A stretch of DNA of 64,000 bases from an uncultured Syntrophobacterales bacterium. Its GTDB lineage: Bacteria > Desulfobacterota > Syntrophia > Syntrophales > UBA5619. Within the stretch, counting starts at the first letter, position 1, and each line of letters starts with the position of its first letter. Shown here one piece after another: positions 17,971 to 26,889 of the stretch. The notes under the pieces are model-generated. The model did not search any database, was not told where the DNA came from, and saw only the letters and a program-made list of their open reading frames with translations. Both the position numbers and the translations under genes were made by a program. The stretch spans positions 1-64,000 of the forward strand of contig CAIYSL010000085.1 in the NCBI GenBank assembly GCA_903928915.1, in the 5' to 3' direction.

Positions 17971-19776
17971 ATGAGCCGGACAGCAGTTTGCATGGACCTC
18001 CCCGGTCGCGGGGAACGCGAACAGGGGCGGGACCGTCACGCCCCGCAGGGGCCCGGCACCTCGGGGGCGGGGACGGCCGCCAGACCGGCCGGCGGCGGCT
18101 CCCCCCGGCGATCGGTCGCGCCTGCCGCGGTCGCCCTCGCCGCCCTGCTCTTGCCGGCCCTCTTCCCGCCGGGGCTTCTGGCCCGCGAGGACAGCGCCCG
18201 GCTCGTCCTGCAAAAAAGCGCCGGCCCCCGCAAGACACGCCTGTACGTGGTAAAGAAGGGCGAGTTCATCACCGGCATCTTCCGGAGCCAGCTGGGGGAC
18301 GAACCGGTTCCCATCGCCCTGATCCGCCAGCTCAACCCGGAGATCAGGAATCTCAACCGGATCTACCCCGGACAGCAAATCGTGCTGCCCATCCGGGAGA
18401 CGGCCGGCCAGCCCGTCTCCGCACCCGGCGAAGACCGGAAGACCAAGGCGCCGCCGAGGCAGTACACCGTCCAGGAGGGTGATTCCATCAGCCGGATCAT
18501 CCTTGCCGAGCTGGAGGTCGCTCCGGAGAATGTGCTCGTCACCTACCGGCAGCTTCGCCGGCTGAACCCCGACATCACGGACCTGAGCCAGCTCACGGCG
18601 GGTCAGCTCCTTAACCTCCCCCCGGGACCCGTCCGTGCGGACTGGCCGACGGCGGACCCCCTTCCGACCGTCGTGCTCCCCCCGGAGCCCGCCCCTGCGG
18701 AGCGGCCCGACAAGGTCGCGCCCGTCACCGAGCGGCAGCTGGGGATCATCCGCCCGATCATCAGCCGGATGAAGGGCAGCCTCACCTCCGCGGGAAGTTA
18801 CTTCATCCCCCTCAAGGATAACGCCCAGGTGACGATCGACTGCTCGCTGATACCGGTCGTCGAACTCGACGACGGCTCGACGGTGCTGCTCGATTTCGGC
18901 AACCGTCTGTCGCCCAGCCTCAAAGCCCTGATCAGCCAAGCATGGACGAACTATAGCTTTCTCGCCGCGGACGAGCTCGGCGACGACCTCGGCGCGCTCC
19001 AGGGAATCATCCGTCGATCCCGAAACTACACCATGTCCCGGGTCAACACGCCGCTGACCCTGACCGCGAAACCGGAGGTCCTGGTCTTTCCCGACTGGAT
19101 TATCGCGGCGAAACGGGCCGTCGGCGGGATGCTCTACCGCCAGGGGCTGTTTCTCCTGGGCGCCAACGAGCAGCCGCTGCCGCGGGGAGCGGCCGCCTTC
19201 CTGGAGAAGAGCGGCCTGATCATCACGGAGGTCTCGGAAGGCGCCGCGCAGACCCTGTCCGCCGCGCCGCCCCCTCCCCCGGCGATCCTCGACCTGCGGG
19301 GCCTCACGGGAATCGCGTTGGCCGAGGGGCTGCTGAAGAGCCTGGACGCGGCCCCGGAACGCAACGTCCCGATCGTCGTGTTCGAACAGGCCAAGGACGG
19401 GTTCAACCTCTCGATAACAGTCGACCTCCTGGTACGGAAAGGGGAAAAGCGGTACCTCATCCACACCAAGCGACTCCCCGATCAGTTTGTCCGCATCCTG
19501 AAGGAGCAGGGCAGCGAGACCGTCTTTCTCCGGGAGAACGCCCCGCGGCGGGCCCTGATCGAGGAGCTGCTCCCGCGGCTCGACATCCCCGTTTCCTTCG
19601 GCCACTTCTCCTTCCGGATTCCCGAGGAGGGTGTCCGCCCCCGGCTGATCGCCACGTTTCCGGCCCTCCGGTCGACGGTCGCCGGCGAACCGTTGTATCT
19701 GTTCGACTTCGATCTTTCACCCGATACCACGACGCTCCTCCAGGGACGCCTGAAGGGACGCATGGCCAAGTACTGA
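17971..19776 (+). CDS. Exported protein with two LysM domains
   Basis: 601-aa protein, probably periplasmic and peptidoglycan-bound. After a long Gly/Arg/Pro-rich leader there is a hydrophobic segment (VALAALLLPALFPPGLLA, about residues 55-72) that may be a signal or anchor. Two LysM modules follow (YVVKKGEFITGIF... near 90-140 and YTVQEGDSISRII... near 165-215). The remaining ~380 residues match no family I recognise. The start at 17971 has GAGGGA six nt upstream and a promoter before it; the ATG at 17857 would add 38 residues. It is an orphan between an acyl-CoA dehydrogenase and a PP-loop enzyme. Confidence 0.85.
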   Translation: MSRTAVCMDLPGRGEREQGRDRHAPQGPGTSGAGTAARPAGGGSPRRSVAPAAVALAALLLPALFPPGLLAREDSARLVLQKSAGPRKTRLYVVKKGEFITGIFRSQLGDEPVPIALIRQLNPEIRNLNRIYPGQQIVLPIRETAGQPVSAPGEDRKTKAPPRQYTVQEGDSISRIILAELEVAPENVLVTYRQLRRLNPDITDLSQLTAGQLLNLPPGPVRADWPTADPLPTVVLPPEPAPAERPDKVAPVTERQLGIIRPIISRMKGSLTSAGSYFIPLKDNAQVTIDCSLIPVVELDDGSTVLLDFGNRLSPSLKALISQAWTNYSFLAADELGDDLGALQGIIRRSRNYTMSRVNTPLTLTAKPEVLVFPDWIIAAKRAVGGMLYRQGLFLLGANEQPLPRGAAAFLEKSGLIITEVSEGAAQTLSAAPPPPPAILDLRGLTGIALAEGLLKSLDAAPERNVPIVVFEQAKDGFNLSITVDLLVRKGEKRYLIHTKRLPDQFVRILKEQGSETVFLRENAPRRALIEELLPRLDIPVSFGHFSFRIPEEGVRPRLIATFPALRSTVAGEPLYLFDFDLSPDTTTLLQGRLKGRMAKY

Positions 19777-19834
19777 CCCGGAGCGGCGCCTTTCGCATCC
19801 GCGAATCACCGCAGCCGGACAACGAGGTTTCCCG

Positions 19835-20815
19835 ATGGCAACTGCAAAAGGGGTCGCACTGTTTTCCGGAGGTCTGGACAGCATCCTCGCCTTCAAGGTC
19901 CTCCAGGATCAGGGGATCGACGTTCAGGGGGTCACCTTCGAGACCCCCTTTTTCAACGCCGCCAGGGCCCGGGCCACGGCCGAACGGATCGGCCTGCCCC
20001 TCACCGTCCTGGACATAACCGAGGAGCATCTGCGGATGCTCCGTTCGCCCCGGTACGGATACGGGAAGAACCTGAACCCCTGCATCGACTGTCACACGCT
20101 GATGATCAGGATCGCCGGCCGGCTGATGGAGGAGCGGGGGGCAGATTTCGTCTCGACCGGGGAGGTGCTCGGCCAGCGCCCCATGTCCCAGGGAAAACAG
20201 TCGCTCCAGGTGGTGGCGAAAAACGCGGGGTTCCCGGAGCGGCTGCTCAGACCCCTGAGCGCGCACCTGCTGCCGGAGACGGCGCCGGAGCGGGAAGGGA
20301 AAGTGGACCGCAGCCGCCTGCTGGACATCTCGGGGCGGGGCCGGAAGCGGCAGATGGAGATGGCCCGCAGCTACGGGATCACCTCCTACCCCCCGCCGGC
20401 CGGTGGATGCCTGCTGACCGATCCGCTGTTCACCCGGCGGCTCCGCGATCTCTTCGCCCACCACCCCGGCCACGGCATCCGCGACATCGAACTGCTGAAG
20501 GCGGGCCGGCACTTCCGCCTCACCGCGGCGGTGAAGGCCGTGGTGGGCAGAAACGCCGCGGACAATGAGGCCGTCGAGCGCCTGGCTGCTCCGGCCGACG
20601 CCCTGATCCGCGTCCGGGAATTCCCCGGCCCCACCGTCCTGGTACCCGGCGGCGGCGATGAGCAGACCCGGCTGGTGGCGGCGCGGCTCGCCGCGCGATA
20701 CAGCGACGCCCCCCGCGATCGGACGGTCGCGGTCACGTGTCTGCTGGACGGCGCGCAGTCGTCATGGATGGTCCTGGCGCTGCCGCCCGCGGAGTCGGCG
20801 CTGCTGCTCATCTGA
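19835..20815 (+). CDS. PP-loop ATPase, tRNA-thiolation-like (DUF814-type C-terminus)
   Basis: 326-aa protein with the PP-loop ALFSGGLDSILA at residue 9 and two Cys motifs, NPCIDCH (about 90) and PPAGGCLLT (about 190), the arrangement of MnmA/ThiI-type thiouridine synthases that adenylate tRNA and use catalytic cysteines. No THUMP domain is present. The C-terminal third resembles the NFACT-R/DUF814 RNA-binding module. A tRNA 2- or 4-thiouridine role is likely but the target base is unknown. Starts with GTTTCCCG then ATG, without a strong ribosome site. Confidence 0.8.
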   Translation: MATAKGVALFSGGLDSILAFKVLQDQGIDVQGVTFETPFFNAARARATAERIGLPLTVLDITEEHLRMLRSPRYGYGKNLNPCIDCHTLMIRIAGRLMEERGADFVSTGEVLGQRPMSQGKQSLQVVAKNAGFPERLLRPLSAHLLPETAPEREGKVDRSRLLDISGRGRKRQMEMARSYGITSYPPPAGGCLLTDPLFTRRLRDLFAHHPGHGIRDIELLKAGRHFRLTAAVKAVVGRNAADNEAVERLAAPADALIRVREFPGPTVLVPGGGDEQTRLVAARLAARYSDAPRDRTVAVTCLLDGAQSSWMVLALPPAESALLLI

Positions 20816-20850
20816 GGGTCTCCCCGGGAGGCGCCGGATGGCCGGCGGAC

Positions 20851-22398
20851 TCATCCGGCGAGGTGCGGGGACCGCAGAAGGTCGGATACGGTCTTCACCG
20901 GGTTGAAGGTCGCCAGCGGAACCTCGACGAACAGCGTGTTCCAAAAGGCCATCGAACCGTTCCAGAGCCCCGGGAGTTCAAGGGCCAGCAGCTCCTTGCC
21001 CTGTTCCGACTTGCGGGTGATGATCGCCGACGACGGATCGGCAAACCGGGTAAGCGGGAATTTGTTTCCCCGGAAGTCTCGGATGCCGCAGACCAGGTCG
21101 ACGGGGTTGAAATGGGTGGCGCTTCCCCAGACCGCCCGCTGTGCGGGGTCGGTGCGGTCGATCTGCACCTCCTCGACGATCTGGAGCGGCGTGAGCCCCT
21201 TCCCCTCCGGGTCGTCCACCCAGAACGGCCCCCCTCCGGGCTCGCCCTCGTTTTTCACCACCCCGCAAACCCTGAGCGGCCGGTCGAGCAGCCCCGCGAG
21301 GTGCGCCCGCCGCTCTGCCGGGGGGAGCTGCGCGAACCCCGGCGGGAGCGAAAGGTGGAGCCTCTCCCGGCAGAACAGGGCGATCTCCACGAGGGCGTCC
21401 TCCCCGGCAGCGCCGCGTTCCCGCAAGAGGGCGAGACGCCGGAATATCCCCTCCTGGAGGGTGAGCAGGACGCCGCCGAGGATCTTCTTCCAGCGGACCG
21501 TTTCCGGCTTCAGCCGGTCGGGAACGACGTTGTCGATGTTCTTCAGGAAGACCACGTCCGAGCCGAGCAGGTCGAGGTTCGCCAGGAGCGCCCCGTGGCC
21601 GCCCGGACGGAAGACGAGCCCCCCCCCGTCGTCCCGAACGGGGCGGCGCGACCCGTCGACCGCCAGGGTATTCGTGGCGCGCGACTGCACGGAGATCCCG
21701 ATTGCGAAACGCGTCCCGCAGGCCGCCTCGTGCAGGCGCTGAACCCGGTCCAGACACTCCCGCACGCCCTGCTCGTGTTCCGCGGAGACGGTCAGATGGA
21801 GACGCGCGCATCCATCCGCATTGCGGACATACAGCGCCGCCTCGACGAGGTGCTCCTCCAACGCGGTGCGGCCCCCCGCCGGGTAGGCATGGAATTTCAC
21901 GAGCGCCTTGGGAAGCTGCCCATAGTTGAGCCCCTCCCCCGTCAGGATGAACCGCAGGAGGGTTTCCGCATCCCGCCTTCCCCGCAGGTCCTCGGCGGCG
22001 AGCCCCCGCGCCGCAAGGACGGCCGTAAGGTCTCCGAAGAAGGCATAGCGCCCCAGGTCGCGGAGGAAGGCGTCCGCGTCGGCCGCCGCGGTAAATCCCC
22101 CCTCCCGCAGGCCGCTGAACCACTCCTTGAACATCCGACTCGCCGCTCCGGATGCCGGCACAAACTTCGTGACCTCCCGCCCCCCAAGCGCCCCTCCATA
22201 CGCGGCGAGCAGCTCTTCCTGTTCGGCCGCGGTGAGACGCGTGATCCCGTCTCCCACGCGGCAGGGCCTGTTCAGCCGCGCCGGCGATCCCCCTCCGCAC
22301 AAGAGCGCCAGCTGCCGGTCGGCCTCCGCGACAGTCAGTCCCTCCGCCGCAATCCGCTGCCGGTCCCGGCTGGACCATCCCCCACCCTGTCCGCTCAT
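20851..22398 (-). CDS. DUF4301 family protein
   Basis: 515-aa cytoplasmic protein of an uncharacterised family found in Bacteroidetes and Deltaproteobacteria. Recognisable is the FVPASGAASRMFKEW motif (about residue 75), a glycine-rich loop reminiscent of nucleotide-sugar enzymes but without a proven reaction. The start at 22398 overlaps the stop of a 38-aa basic ORF as ATGA, so it is translationally coupled to it. It is the final gene of the leftward RND-pump run, 3' of the efflux pump, with no obvious functional link. Confidence 0.8.
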   Translation of the reverse strand: MSGQGGGWSSRDRQRIAAEGLTVAEADRQLALLCGGGSPARLNRPCRVGDGITRLTAAEQEELLAAYGGALGGREVTKFVPASGAASRMFKEWFSGLREGGFTAAADADAFLRDLGRYAFFGDLTAVLAARGLAAEDLRGRRDAETLLRFILTGEGLNYGQLPKALVKFHAYPAGGRTALEEHLVEAALYVRNADGCARLHLTVSAEHEQGVRECLDRVQRLHEAACGTRFAIGISVQSRATNTLAVDGSRRPVRDDGGGLVFRPGGHGALLANLDLLGSDVVFLKNIDNVVPDRLKPETVRWKKILGGVLLTLQEGIFRRLALLRERGAAGEDALVEIALFCRERLHLSLPPGFAQLPPAERRAHLAGLLDRPLRVCGVVKNEGEPGGGPFWVDDPEGKGLTPLQIVEEVQIDRTDPAQRAVWGSATHFNPVDLVCGIRDFRGNKFPLTRFADPSSAIITRKSEQGKELLALELPGLWNGSMAFWNTLFVEVPLATFNPVKTVSDLLRSPHLAG

Positions 22399-22511
22399 GG
22401 CTTCCCGCCCTTCTTCCGGTTTCCGCCCTTGGGCGGCGGCGGGACGCGTCTCTTTTCCCACAGCAGCCGGGAGATGTCCTTCTGTCGCCGCGTTGTCTGA
22501 CCCTTTGCCAT
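22395..22511 (-). CDS. Tiny basic ORF (38 aa) coupled to DUF4301
   Basis: Begins at ATG 22511 with GGAGGGG four nt upstream and ends at TGA 22395-22397, sharing ATGA with the DUF4301 start. The 38-residue product is MAKGQTTRRQ at the N-terminus and ends NRKKGGKP; 13 of 38 residues are Lys or Arg, with a PPPPKGG centre. No family recognised. Translational coupling argues for a real gene or a leader peptide that sets DUF4301 translation. Confidence 0.5.
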   Translation of the reverse strand: MAKGQTTRRQKDISRLLWEKRRVPPPPKGGNRKKGGKP

Positions 22512-22565
22512 GGCCCCTCCCCCCGCCGCCCGGAACCGGCGCGGCGCGCGTCATCAAGGCGGACG

Positions 22566-25500
22566 CTACTGCTTCTCTTGCATCGGCAGGACCTTCCGGC
22601 CCCGCGTGAAGAACTCCTGCCAGTCACCGAACAGGTCGTATGCCGCCGGTACGACCACGAGGGTCAGAAACAGCGAGGTCAGCAGCCCGCCGATCACCGC
22701 GATCCCCATCGGGGCGCGGGTTTCCGCTCCTTCCCCCATGCCGAAGGCGACCGGCAGCATCCCGAAGACCATGGCGAAGGTCGTCATCAGGATCGGCCGG
22801 AGCCGGACCGGACCGGCCTGGAGGATCGCCTCGCGCCGCGGAACCCCCCGCTCCCGCAGGACGTTTGTGTAGTCCACCAGCAGGATCGCGTTCTTCTTGA
22901 CGAGCCCCATCAGGAGGATCAGGCCTATGAAGCTGAACATGCTGATCGTGTTTCCCGTCAGCAGCAGCCCGCCGAAGGCGCCGATGAACGACAGCGGCAT
23001 GGACAGCAGCACCGTGAAGGGGTGAACGAAGCTTTCGAACTGGGCGGCTAGGATCATGTAGGCCATCGCGATCCCGAGGATCAGGGCGAACATCAGGAAT
23101 CCGAATGATTCAGCCATCGTATCTGCCTGGCCCTTGTGCTTGGGCAGAAAGTCCGCCGGCAGGATCCTGCCGGCTATCGCGTTCAGTTCCTCTACCGCCT
23201 GGCCCAGCGGCGTTCCCTCGAGGCTGGCAAACAGCGTGATCGCCCGCTGGCGGTCGACGCGGTTTATCACGCTCGGCCCTCCCCCTTCCTGGATATGGAC
23301 GAGGTTGCGGAGCTCCACGAGACGGCCGTCGCGCGCCCGGACGTACAGCCTGCCCAGGTCGCTGGGGTTCGACCGTTCCTCGGGGAACAGGCGGACCCGC
23401 AGGTCGTACCGCTTCCCCCGGGATTCGTCCTTGTATTTGGTCACCTCGGTCTCGCCGCTGATCAGGAGGTTGATCGCCTCGGCAATGGTCGATACGTCCA
23501 CGCCGAGGTCAGCCGCTTTGTCCCGGTCGATGAAGACCTTCAGTTCCGGCTTGCCCATCTCGAGGGAGGTGTCCACGTCCACGACCCCCGGCACCTTCGC
23601 GAAGTCGGTCGCGATCTGCCGCGTGTAGTCCCGAAGCGCCCCCAGGTCCGGCCCGCGTACGCTGTACTGGATCGGCACCTGCCGCTGCCCCTGGCCGATC
23701 ATCGAGAAGTCTTCCGCCGAGACCTTGAGCCCGGGGATCCGCCGCAGCTTCTGGCGCACCTCCTTCTTCAGGTCCATCTGGGTCTTCTTCCGCTCCACCT
23801 TGGGGATCAGCCGCGTCATCAGGAACCCGCGGTTGATCGCGCCGCCGAGCCCCTGCCGGTAGAATACGGCCTGGACCTCGGGCATCTGCCGCACGATCTC
23901 CTCCGCCGGCCGGAACAGCTCTTCCGCCTTCTCCATGGAATAGTCGATCGGGGCCTCCAGGCGGATGATGAACTGCCCCTGGTCCTCCGGCGGCACAAAC
24001 TCCTTGCCCAGGTACCGCGTCATGAAGATGCTCACGGCGAACAGTGCCACGGCACCGATCAGCACCAGGGCGCGGTGCCCGAGCGAAACGGCCAGAACGC
24101 GTCGGTAGCCAGCCTCCACCTTCCGGTACCCGCCTTCGAACCACTCCCCGGGCCGCAGCCAGGCCTTGGCCGTACGGCGGGCCGGGGCAGCGGCCGCAGT
24201 CCCCTGCGGCAGCCGTACATGGCCCTTCAGGAACAGCGAGGCGAGCATCGGGGTCAGGGTGAAGGAGACCAGCAGCGAAACCAGGACCGAGAACACCACC
24301 GTCAGCGCGAACTGGAGAAAGAACCTGCCGATCATTCCCTTCATGAAGGCCACGGGAAGGAAGATCGCCACGATGGCGAAGGTGGTCGCCATCACGGCCA
24401 GCCCGATCTCGGAGGTGGCGAAGGTCGCCGCCTCGCGCGGGGCCATCCCCTCTTCCACGTGCCGGTAGATGTTCTCGATGACGATGATCGCGTCGTCGAT
24501 CAAGAGCCCCACGGAAAGGGTGAGCGCGAGCATCGTCATGTTGTTGAAGGTGAACCCGAAGGCCCTGATCAGGGCGAAGGTGGCGATGATCGAGACCGGC
24601 AGGGCCACGGCGCTGATCAGCGTCGTCCTGACGTTCCCCAGAAAGATGAACACGGCGATGACGGCGAACAGCGATCCCAGGACCAGGTGCTTTTGCACCT
24701 CTTCGATCGACCGCCGGATGAAGATAGACTGGTCGATGGCGATGTTGAGCTTCATCCCCGGGGGGAGGGTCTTGTTGATCTTGCCGATCTCCGCCCGGAC
24801 TGCATCGACGACGGCCACGGTGTTCGTCCCGGACTGCTTCTGGATCCCCAGACCCACTGCCGGGACCCCGTTGAACCGGGCGATCGAGCGGCGCTCCTCC
24901 ATCCCGTCTTCTACGCGGCCGACGTCCCGCAGCCGGATCGGGGCCCCCTTCTCGTAGGCGATGACCAGGTCGTTGAATTCGGCGACGGTGGGGAACTCCC
25001 CCTTGACCTTCACCGTGTATTCCTTCGAGAGGCTCTCGATCCGGCCGCCGGGGAGTTCCACGTTCTGCCGCTTCAGGGCGCTCATCACGTCGCCGGCCGC
25101 GAGTCCGTAGCCCCTCAGCTTCCCGGGGTCGATCCAGACGCGGACCTGCCTGAGCTGCAGTCCCCCCAGTTGGACGTCGCCCACGCCGTTGATCCGCTGG
25201 AGTTGCTCTTTGAGGACCTCGTCCACGTACAGGGAAAGCTCGCGGATCGTCTTGGCGCCCGACAGGTTCAGCCACATGACTGCCGTGGCATCCGGGTCGA
25301 CCTTGGCGATCCGGGGTTCCTCGATGTCCTCGGGCAATTTGTTCCGGATCAGGGCGACCTTCTCCCGCACATCCTGGACTGCAAGGTCGATGTCCCGTTC
25401 GAGGATGAATTCGATCGTGATCCGCGATTCCCCCTCGTAGCTGCTCGACGTGATCGACTTTACCCCGTTGATCGTGTTGACGGCCCCCTCGATCTTGTCG

Positions 25501-25691
25501 GTGATGTCCACATCGATCACCTCGGGGCTCGCCCCCTTCAGCGAAGTGCTGACCGAGACGATCGGGAAGTCCACCTTGGGGAACAGATCCACGCCGATCT
25601 CGGGATAACTGACGATACCGAGGACCACCAGGGCCATGATCACCATGGTGGCGAAAACCGGGCGCTTGACCGAGGTATCAGCGAGCCACAT
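22566..25691 (-). CDS. RND multidrug efflux transporter (HAE1, AcrB-like)
   Basis: Inner-membrane proton-driven exporter of drugs or other amphiphiles. 1041 aa, with the N-terminal segment VKRPVFATMVIMALVVLGIV, two porter halves and 12 membrane segments. The conserved TM4 Asp pair is in GLLIDDAIIVIENIYRH, and the second half carries the usual GLVKKNAILLVDYTN. It overlaps the membrane fusion protein gene by 14 bp and sits in an operon tetR-tolC-tolC-MFP-RND. Confidence 0.96.
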   Translation of the reverse strand: MWLADTSVKRPVFATMVIMALVVLGIVSYPEIGVDLFPKVDFPIVSVSTSLKGASPEVIDVDITDKIEGAVNTINGVKSITSSSYEGESRITIEFILERDIDLAVQDVREKVALIRNKLPEDIEEPRIAKVDPDATAVMWLNLSGAKTIRELSLYVDEVLKEQLQRINGVGDVQLGGLQLRQVRVWIDPGKLRGYGLAAGDVMSALKRQNVELPGGRIESLSKEYTVKVKGEFPTVAEFNDLVIAYEKGAPIRLRDVGRVEDGMEERRSIARFNGVPAVGLGIQKQSGTNTVAVVDAVRAEIGKINKTLPPGMKLNIAIDQSIFIRRSIEEVQKHLVLGSLFAVIAVFIFLGNVRTTLISAVALPVSIIATFALIRAFGFTFNNMTMLALTLSVGLLIDDAIIVIENIYRHVEEGMAPREAATFATSEIGLAVMATTFAIVAIFLPVAFMKGMIGRFFLQFALTVVFSVLVSLLVSFTLTPMLASLFLKGHVRLPQGTAAAAPARRTAKAWLRPGEWFEGGYRKVEAGYRRVLAVSLGHRALVLIGAVALFAVSIFMTRYLGKEFVPPEDQGQFIIRLEAPIDYSMEKAEELFRPAEEIVRQMPEVQAVFYRQGLGGAINRGFLMTRLIPKVERKKTQMDLKKEVRQKLRRIPGLKVSAEDFSMIGQGQRQVPIQYSVRGPDLGALRDYTRQIATDFAKVPGVVDVDTSLEMGKPELKVFIDRDKAADLGVDVSTIAEAINLLISGETEVTKYKDESRGKRYDLRVRLFPEERSNPSDLGRLYVRARDGRLVELRNLVHIQEGGGPSVINRVDRQRAITLFASLEGTPLGQAVEELNAIAGRILPADFLPKHKGQADTMAESFGFLMFALILGIAMAYMILAAQFESFVHPFTVLLSMPLSFIGAFGGLLLTGNTISMFSFIGLILLMGLVKKNAILLVDYTNVLRERGVPRREAILQAGPVRLRPILMTTFAMVFGMLPVAFGMGEGAETRAPMGIAVIGGLLTSLFLTLVVVPAAYDLFGDWQEFFTRGRKVLPMQEKQ

Positions 25692-26808
25692 TGACCAGCA
25701 CCCCTTCCATCAGGTTGTTCTGCCCCACGGTGACCACGACCTCCTTCGCCTTGAGGCCTTCGGTGATCTCCATCAGCTCCCCGTATTTTCGACCGATCTT
25801 GACCTTCCGCTCCTTCGCCCGGGTCCCCTCGACCACAAACAGCTTGATCGTGCTGTTGTCGTACTGGAGCGCGGTGACCGGCACCACGACCGTTTCGCGG
25901 GCCGGTCCGGTGTAGAGGGTCACCCGGGCGAACAGGCCCGGTTTGAGGCGGAGGTCCGCGTTCTTCACCACGGCCTCCCCCTGGAGGGAGCGGGTCTTCT
26001 CCTCCAGGCTGGGGTAGATCGTCTTCACCTGGCCGTGGAATTCGCGCCCGGGGAAGGCATCCACCGCAAAGGTCACATCCTGGCCCGCCTGGAGTCTTCC
26101 CACGTCCTTTTCCGAGACGGTGAAGGAAAGCTTGATGAGATCGGTCCGGATGATCGAGACGATGAACGTGCCGTTGCGGATGTAGTCACCCGCGGTGACC
26201 TTCTTCTCCCTGACGCTGCCGGCCAGCGGGGCGAATATCTTCGCCTTCGTCAACCGCTCCTTCGCCAGGTCCACGCCGGCCTTGGCCCGCTCCACGTCCC
26301 CCTCGGAAAGGGCGCGGCGGGCGACCACGTCGTCGAACTGCTGCTTGGTCACCAGCTCCTCGCGGTACAGAGCCTCCTTGCGCTGATGTTCCAGTCGGGC
26401 GTTGGCGAGGGCCGCTTCAGCCTGCTTCAGGACCGCCGTCGCCTGTTCAAGGGCGAGACGGTAGTCGGTGTCCTTGATCTCGGCGATGAGCTGGCCGCGG
26501 GTAACGGGAGCGCCCTCGTCCACATGGATCACCTGGAGGATGCCGTCCAACTCGGAACTGACGTTGACCACCTCGTAGGGGTTGAGCGTTCCGATCGACT
26601 CCACGAAGGGCCTAAGCGAGCGGCTCTCCGCCGTCCAGACCCGGACGTTCACGGCCCGCTCCTGCTCGACCTTCTTCTCCTGCTTCTCGCATCCGCCCAC
26701 CGCGAACGCGACGATACCCAGCAGGATCACCGACACGACAATGCCGGGCCTGTCTACACGACTGCCCGCTCTCCTCACCCCGGCTCCATCCGCCCATCGC
26801 CCGACCAT
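25678..26808 (-). CDS. RND efflux periplasmic adaptor (MFP) lipoprotein
   Basis: Links the RND pump to the outer-membrane channel. 376 aa; signal with lipobox AVGGC (Cys about residue 40), then HlyD-type biotinyl-lipoyl domain, helical hairpin (about 115-185) and beta-barrel (KVKIGRKYGELMEI near the C-terminus). ATG at 26808 follows AAGGAG. Its 3' end overlaps the transporter gene. Confidence 0.95.
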   Translation of the reverse strand: MVGRWADGAGVRRAGSRVDRPGIVVSVILLGIVAFAVGGCEKQEKKVEQERAVNVRVWTAESRSLRPFVESIGTLNPYEVVNVSSELDGILQVIHVDEGAPVTRGQLIAEIKDTDYRLALEQATAVLKQAEAALANARLEHQRKEALYREELVTKQQFDDVVARRALSEGDVERAKAGVDLAKERLTKAKIFAPLAGSVREKKVTAGDYIRNGTFIVSIIRTDLIKLSFTVSEKDVGRLQAGQDVTFAVDAFPGREFHGQVKTIYPSLEEKTRSLQGEAVVKNADLRLKPGLFARVTLYTGPARETVVVPVTALQYDNSTIKLFVVEGTRAKERKVKIGRKYGELMEITEGLKAKEVVVTVGQNNLMEGVLVNVAR

Positions 26809-26889
26809 GCACTGACTCCTTCCCGAGACTCTCGTACCGCCCCCGTACCGGCGAAGCTCCTCGCAACACGCTGCGGGGGATCTCCGTCC

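Noticed and set aside
23136-25694. 852-codon plus-strand frame over the RND transporter
   Set aside because: Shadow frame; low-complexity translation and no start site, while the minus-strand RND gene is certain.
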